The notes beneath the pieces are model-generated. The model made no database searches. It had not been told where the DNA came from and saw nothing but the letters and a program-made list of their open reading frames with translations. 64,000 bases of DNA from Bisporella sp. PMI_857 (Eukaryota; Ascomycota; Leotiomycetes; Helotiales; Helotiaceae): the NCBI GenBank assembly GCA_021307315.1, contig JAJSPD010000043.1, positions 310,001 through 374,000 of the forward strand. The letters are read 5' to 3'. The position numbers and the translations under genes were made by a program. Each line of letters begins with the position of its first letter. Positions within the stretch are counted from its first letter, which is position 1. Positions 58,374 to 64,000 of the stretch are shown here, one piece after another.

Positions 58374-58733
58374 ATGCCCGTCAGAAAGTAGGCATCGTTT
58401 CCCCTCCGCCCCGGCTTCATTTCCCGGTTTTCCGCGCAAAACGCTAATCATCCCAGCCACCTCTCCCGCGCCAACGCAGGCTTGATAGCCGGTCTCGCAA
58501 TCCTCATCCTCGGCCTTATCCTCCTCCTATTCTGGAGGCATCGAATACTTGGCGCGAAGAGGAGGGGGAGGGCTGGTGCCGCGTCTGCGAGGACGCTTGG
58601 CCTTCAGACGCGGCCTTCGAGCCGGCCGCCGTCTAGCGCTCCGATTTTGGAGCTGCATGCTGTTGAGAGGGGGGTGCCGCCGAGGTTGCCGGAGGTTAGT
58701 GCTCTTTGGGCGAAGATGAAAGGAGAGGGCTGA
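58374..58733 (+). CDS. Small single-pass membrane protein (2 exons)
   Basis: The exon-2 frame is clearly protein-like but has no ATG. A 14 bp first exon (58374-58387, MPVR plus two bases) spliced to 58457-58733 (CTAAT branch-like motif, CCCAG acceptor) gives 96 residues in phase. Residues about 14-32 form one strong membrane helix (GLIAGLAILILGLILLLFW), followed by a basic stretch (RHRILGAKRRGR) and a Ser/Pro-rich tail ending PEVSALWAKMKGEG. The positive-inside pattern puts the C-terminus in the cytosol. No family is recognised; a different first exon is possible. Confidence 0.5.
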
Positions 58734-59464
58734 CGAGATACAGATTAGGAGGGTTTTTGAGATGGATGGGGTGAGGTGTGAGGTGGCTCCTTCGAAGGGC
58801 TGAAGCGGGTTTGGGGTGTGATATATGCGAGAGGTAGGATACTTGAGGATTTGGTATATTGAGATTTTAAGAACGCTCTTTCAAACCTTTTAGCTTATTG
58901 TCCACTTTCACTGGCCACTATTTCTGCCTTGTAAGAATCCTGAACCACAGTTTGTGACAAGCCCACAACCTTCAATATTCCCTAACCAAGCGCCCTCAGG
59001 GTGAAAGCTTTATTCCAATACGAGTTGTCCTGAATTAATATTTATTTTCGAGGGCTGTAGCACGTTTAAATAGAAACGCCTGGTGCCTAAGCTAGTGCTG
59101 CCGGCATATGCAAGTGGGTAATCTGATCGATTGAGATGATGTCTGGGTTAAGATATATATCTTAGACATGGTGCTGAAGCCGTATCATATCGACCATACT
59201 GCGGCACGGAATATGCATGACATATAATAAGAAATCTCGTTCATTGAAATTCATGATAGCCAGAGGCTACTTAAGGAGAACCATGCTGTGCTGAGTTGGT
59301 GAACTAGTGATAAGATTGCTATCGAATTGGCTGCAAGGGTGCTAGAATCTGGAGCTTGAGGATTCGAAACTCTCATTCCAATATTCAATTAACCGTCCGG
59401 TCCGTCCTTATTCCGAGCTGCACTGCCGGGCGAACTAGCTAGATGCTTGATATTCCTGCTGGAC
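58734..59464. other. Intergenic, convergent ends
   Basis: 731 bp of AT-rich sequence between convergent genes with no recognisable feature. Confidence 0.55.
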
Positions 59465-60441
59465 TTAGTCCTCATTCTCCTCATCCCCAAGCACCGATCC
59501 GTCCAAGTCTTCCTCCGATCGAAAGTCGTATGGGACGAGACGATCTTTCCAGGCGCCCAAAAATTTATCCCCATCCAACCTGCTAAGATCAAACACGAGC
59601 TTGCCTTTTCCTTCAGTATTGGATAACATCAGGAGATGACATTCGCTCCCGCTCACCTTTGAAAACAGCATGCGGTTGAGCTTTGGCTTGGGGTCACCCC
59701 GGCTGTTCTCTATGCCATTGTATTGGCGGCCCCAGCAGCAAGGAGGAGCGAAGTCCAGATAGTCCCAATGAGACTCCCAGACGTTGGTAATCCGGCGTAC
59801 TCCCCCCTCGCGAGCCGTCCGGTGTGGAAGGCGATGCCGTAATCGTATAGCCCATATTCGATCTCTCCCGCGTACTCCGCATCATCCCACTCATCTTCCA
59901 AAGATAGGCATTCGGATGTCGACAACGGTATCAGGCCAAGGATGCAGGTGTCCCGCTCGAGATTGAGATATACGGACCCCATATTCCTCTGGTTTGGGCC
60001 TGGGTTAGACCACACAAGTAGCCTTTTCGGGTAACGAGCGCGTGCGATGGCGCGAGAATCCTGGCTGGCAGCAAGGTGTGGTGATGCGAGCTGGACGGTG
60101 GGCCTAACGCGGCGGGTTTCGTCCTCCAGGGCGACTACGCGATGCTCTCCTTCTTGCTCCAAAGCACAAGACCAGATCTGGTCTTGGATTTCCTGCGGTA
60201 GGTTGCTGAAGATACGGAAGGTATCCAAGGTCGTGGTCGGAGTCTTCGGTGAGGTCTGCGCCACGAGGTCTTCAGGTATTGTCTTTTCTTCGATACTGGG
60301 ATCGGTATCGGGATCCTTGACCAGCACTGGCAAGACTTCTACATTAGAAAGTTGAGATGGTGGTGGAATTTCCATGGTACCGCCTTGCGATATTGGCAAC
60401 TCTTCTTCGAGGGTATAAGCTGCTTGTAAGTCACTTGTCAT
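59465..60441 (-). CDS. 2EXR-domain protein, splice unresolved
   Basis: The open frame begins further 5' (60582, a TTG), but the first ATG in frame is at 60441 (MTSDLQAAYTLEEELP). After a disordered acidic N-terminus comes the 2EXR signature FRIFSNLPQEIQDQIWSCAL, then GEHRVVALEDE, VQLASPHLAASQDSRAIARARY and YLNLERDTCILG. The frame is lost near 59710, while a second frame ending at 59465 continues as LNRMLFSKVSGSECHLLMLSN to an acidic tail. An intron of length 3n+2 must lie near 59695-59800; a GTACGC donor with an AGAACAG acceptor (98 bp) would fit. 2EXR proteins are common in filamentous fungi and of unknown function. Confidence 0.7.
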
Positions 60442-61679
60442 AGAGCTTCCATCTGTCAAATGCCTTCCATGTTTAACGGTATTGCTTCTTTTGTATAGTG
60501 GAGGATGATCTTGAAGTGGAGGAATAGCAACCTCTTGATCTACTTTTATGGTGCTCACCGGGGGAAACAAATTACACAACAAAGAGTAAACTGAAACTTA
60601 ATTAGAGTTTCCAGAATGGGCGGCGCAACGATTCTATGGTGATCTTAGCTCAGTAAACAGAGAATAGTGAAACTCAAGCTCTGGTTCTTAAATGAATTTA
60701 CTTTTGAGTTTGTAAATCCTCAAAGGAAATTAAGTCAAAATATTCTACTAAGGTTTGTTGGATGCTTTATATACTGTAGCTCTCCTGATTTACTGCGGCT
60801 ACTTTATTTACCAAGGCTCACTTTTATCGGGAGCCTCAGGCGCCCACACGTCAACCCACATACTGAGCTTGACTCGCCTTCTTCTCTTTTGCTTTCCTCA
60901 GTCGATTTGCAGCCCATAGCTACATACCCAATGCCAAGCTAATTCACTGCATCTGAGCCCCCAACTCGATCCCCCTGACCTACTTGAGGCCTTACAACTT
61001 TTGTTCTGGAGCCTCCGCGTGGCGACCTAACAGAAACGTCTCGTCTCTGAGTTGATGAATTCAATTTCTTGTTTTCCTATTCCGCTTTGGTTTCATTATA
61101 GGTGTAGCTCATGGTCTGGATGTAGAGCATACCTCATACATCTGTGCTTGCAATATTAGTTGCCGTTTCTTTACATAGTATATAGAGATTTGCGCTTTGG
61201 AAACGCCTCATGTGGAGGAACCTTCTCCCCTCCCTCCTCATCTGCCATATTAAAAATGAATGATGCTCAGTCATCTGCTGCAAGGCTGGAGTTCGTACAT
61301 TTCTCAACCGGCTACTTTGCGTGACCTTCTTTGTTATTCATCGTTGCTTTTATTAACATAAACACTTAATGCGAAGATAGCAGTACTTGATCGCTGATTA
61401 AGCACGCGATCAAGCCAGGCTATCGGGATTTTGATTTACGATTCGTGTAGTGAAATATTTTAAGCTTTAAAACGACATCGCAAAATTTTGTGGGAGTGGT
61501 CACGCTTGACAGAGACTGAACCACGAGCATCGTATTTCTTGTCTAGCTTGAATTTCGCATACATGTTAACGACTTTGTATTCACTCTTCCGTACGGTGTT
61601 CGGTTGTAGGACCGAGGACATGAAATTCGCTGAATCTGTTAAGGCTGAAATGTAACCCCCCAATCTTCACAAAGTCCAG
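60442..61679. other. Intergenic, no supported gene
   Basis: About 1.2 kb. A plus-strand ORF at 60667-60942 and a minus-strand ORF at 61460-61663 have no signature. The left 140 bases are open in frame with the 2EXR gene and may belong to it. Confidence 0.5.
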
Positions 61680-62698
61680 TCATCCTATTAACGGACAAGA
61701 AGGGGTATTCGTCAGAAATACAACATTGACAGCAGCGAAGCTAGTGAAATAAATAGGATTAGAGAGTTAATCTTGACTAGTACGGGATGTTTTGATACTA
61801 ACGCTGCCGTTGCTGCAAAGACTTCAATTCTCCTTGCGCTAGTCATTAACGTTAGAGCAGACGAAAAGCATGCGGAGAAGATAGCTATCATTCCGATTCG
61901 AACTCCGTCTGATTGCACAATATACAAGGCTATTACCGAGCATATTGGAAGCAGGGAGGCTACAACTGTGACGAAGACACCGAGAACTGATTCGAGACTC
62001 GACTCTTTGTAGTGATAGATATCAGCACCTAAATCTTTAGGGAGAGATTCCTGGATCATTGCTTAATATAGTGTGGTATTTTGAGGTAATGACTAGGTAC
62101 CTGAAACTTCTTTCCCAAGATGTGATGGTATTTTGGAACAAGATGTTCTGTAAACCATCGGGAAAACGCGTCCGGAGCGGCGCGGGGTTTAATTGCTACC
62201 AGGTCATCTTCTGTCTTCATATCCCACGCGTCTCTGTCCATTCCCAGAAGAGGGAATGATCCCATTCCTGGTCTTTGGAACCAGCTTCTCAAGAACGCCA
62301 GGTCGTATGGTCTTGGCTTCTCAAGCCTGGCAAGAGAAGCTTGTTTCAGTAGAGCATCATCTATTGAAGATGTATGTCAATTCCGAAACCAAAGTAAACA
62401 AAGCAGTACGAATACACGCACTGTATTCTTCCAATTTTTCGCTAAGTTCGACAAACTTTTCCCACTGCTCTGATTCCCCTTCACTTCCTTGGCTCAATGA
62501 CCACCAATCTTTTGCATGAAATTGCCTCTCTTCATTAACTGCATCTCTTTGGGCTAACTGATTTACGCTGGCTTCAAGATGAATTACTTCCGCCTGTAGG
62601 TAGAGAAGCTTTTGCATATTCAGATGTCGAAAACGTCGCAAGATAGCAAACTCCCCTTGACTTGACATTAGTTGCGCCACTTTAGCGTATCCTTCCAT
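61680..62698 (-). CDS. DUF6594-family membrane protein (4 exons)
   Basis: Minus-strand exons 62698-62422, 62360-62101, 62050-61803 and 61740-61680 give 281 residues with matched phases. The family pattern is complete: GYAKVAQLMSSQGEFAILRRF, QKLLYLQAEVIHLEASV, DWWSLSQ, EEYNDALLKQASLARLEKP then PYDLAFLRSWF, DRDAWDM, DLVAIKPRAAPDAFSRWF, and a C-terminal region of about three membrane helices ending IEVFAATAAFAAVNVVFLTN. Two donors are non-obvious (GTGCGT inside an Asn codon, GTTAGT inside an Ala codon); both were chosen because they restore family sequence. DUF6594 proteins are abundant in ascomycetes, often near NLRs and het-type genes; function unknown. Confidence 0.88.
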
Positions 62699-63294
62699 GT
62701 TAGCAATACAAGGATGTGATAAAAATCGAAGTTAGGTAGACAACAGGGATTTGGGGAAATTTCTCATTAATATCCCGTATTTTGTGCTCGGTGTGTGAAA
62801 TGAGGCGAGCCTGCATAGCACCTGCAAGTGGGACCATGCAAGGCTGGCTGATCCAACCACTGCGTACCCAAGGTTTACTCAGATGCGTTTTTGAAGGCAG
62901 ACTGATGCTCAACACAGCCTTCCTCTTCGGAAATAAAAATCAACGTGGCGCCAGTGTATGCGATGTGGCACCCTCCTTAAAATCTTATCTTAGGTCTCGA
63001 CTCAGGAGTATATGGTACAGGTCCCGGGAAACAGGTCATGCGAGTCACTGTCGCTGGTCCCTGGCAGATATTAGCTCATCATGTCCTATAACCAGGATTC
63101 AGTTTATAAGTATGGGAGGGGCCAAACCCAAGCTGGTACGTTTAAATTCCTCTTGTGCAAAGAATACATAGGTATTGGATGCTCATACCTCAATTCTAGC
63201 CCATACAAACAGCATTACGGTTGTAGCTCGGCCATTCATTCCGACTTCACATATCCGACAGACTGACAGGCAAAGGTCATCTGGGTTCTCAAAC
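62699..63294. other. Divergent upstream region
   Basis: 596 bp between divergent genes. ORFs at 62782-63171 and 63081-63266 are not supported by any signature. Confidence 0.5.
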
Positions 63295-63972
63295 ATGTCT
63301 GGAGATGGAGGGAACCCCAAGGTAGAATATACGCCGGAACAGATCAGGGAGTTCAGGGAGCGGAAGCTGCGAACAGAGAAGGCAGGGCTTTTGGCTGATT
63401 TTTTCGGGGTAGCCAGAGATGTTGATCAGGAAGAATGGGGCGAACAGGAGAGAAATATGAAAGCTTGCGGAGCAGAGTCATCAAACAAACACGAAACCTT
63501 GGTAAGGCCGAAGTTCAGATAGGCAGTGGAATGGCAGCTTACAATTGATTCTAATTCATATTCTCAGAAGAGACAGAATTCAGGTAATATTCGATACAAG
63601 TCTGCACAAATCCTTGATCCGGCCACTGGTCAGGTGATTGAGGTAACTGTAATCGAAGACTCTGCATGTCAATCAAACTTCATTTCCCCAGAGGTGGCTA
63701 GGCTCTGCAACTTAGATCTACATCCAACGCCTTCAATAGAGCATACAACTTTAAAAGGCAGCTTTATTTCTGACCTGTGGACCCAAATCACATGGATTGG
63801 AAAGAACTGCATCAAAGGCTCTGATTGGTTCTATGTCGCACCCACTGAAGCACCGATCGATCTTCTTGTTGGAACGCGATTTCTCAGGGATCACCCAGAC
63901 GTATTCAATGATTCAGTGCTACCGATACCAGCATTGCTGAACGTGCAGAAGCGGATAAAGGCAAGTTGGTGA
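63295..63972 (+). CDS. Retropepsin-like aspartic protease domain protein, possibly incomplete at the window edge
   Basis: Exon 63295-63501 (MSGDGGNPKVEYTPEQ) and exon 63568-63972 join in phase 0 to give 203 residues. The first exon is a charged helix (REFRERKLRTEKAGLLADF). The second holds a retropepsin-like fold: ILDPATGQVIEVTVIEDSACQSNFIS contains D-S-A in the catalytic DT/SG/A position, followed by VARLCNLDL and the DLLVGTRFLRDHPDVF segment that matches the hydrophobic-hydrophobic-Gly flap end. The frame stops at 63972, but AAG before GCAAGT at about 63958-63966 is a strong GC-AG donor, so a further exon may lie outside the window. It could be a domesticated retroelement protease or a cellular one. 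Confidence 0.65.
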
Positions 63973-64000
63973 GGTTCAAGTGACGCGAATCGCCTAGTAC

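Noticed and set aside
1..64000. CRISPR arrays, bacterial operons, rRNA genes
   Set aside because: No spaced direct repeats, Shine-Dalgarno-linked gene series or rRNA sequence is present; the DNA is eukaryotic and intron-rich.

Overview
The window is nuclear DNA from a filamentous ascomycete (Pezizomycotina). The evidence is short 40-100 bp GT-AG introns in most genes, branch-point-like CTAAY motifs before acceptors, eukaryotic single-copy genes (RAD51, Nup120/160, VPS26, LSM8), and fungus-restricted families (NB-ARC/TPR STAND protein, class II hydrophobin, Ish1-repeat protein, DUF6594, 2EXR, CmcJ-like oxidase). Gene style and the AT-rich decayed stretches suit a leotiomycete-type genome; the class assignment is inference only. 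Exon coordinates below were built by hand from splice sites. Where a full model is given, the exon lengths sum to a multiple of three and the phases agree.

0-8 kb is a housekeeping block: a small conserved fungal protein (minus), RAD51 (plus) and Nup120/Nup160 (plus). 8-16 kb is an accessory block: a multi-pass membrane protein (minus), a 2 kb AT-rich gap holding a mutated copy of part of the next gene, and a ten-exon NB-ARC/TPR NLR-like gene (minus). 16-20 kb carries an amidase (plus) converging on a CmcJ/GA4-desaturase-like oxidase (minus). 20-27 kb is gene-poor: a 72-residue ORF, remnants of a possible 2EXR-type gene, a 477-residue fungal membrane protein (minus), and a 658 bp hairpin element flanked by TA.

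27-40 kb returns to conserved genes: VPS26 (minus) divergent from LSM8 (plus), two low-complexity proteins (minus), a nucleoside hydrolase (plus), a Tma17-like proteasome assembly factor (minus) divergent from a mitochondrial rhomboid protease (plus). 40-43.7 kb has no gene I can support. 43.7-46 kb pairs a class II hydrophobin with a C2H2-type multi-finger protein, both plus. 47-48.5 kb has a minus-strand protein joining a HEPN-like RNxxxH domain to a charged coiled coil. 49.7-53.2 kb has an alpha/beta hydrolase with the Asp nucleophile of haloacetate dehalogenases, converging on a 14-TM-type MFS exporter.

54-64 kb contains a small mitochondrial-type protein whose conserved tail is cut off by an in-frame TAG, an Ish1-repeat protein with a signal peptide, a small single-pass membrane protein, a 2EXR-domain protein, a complete DUF6594 membrane protein, and at the right edge a retropepsin-like protein that may run past the window.

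The genes do not form one pathway. Local associations worth testing are the NLR with its decayed partial duplicate, amidase plus CmcJ-like oxidase, dehalogenase-like hydrolase plus MFS exporter, and hydrophobin plus zinc-finger protein.
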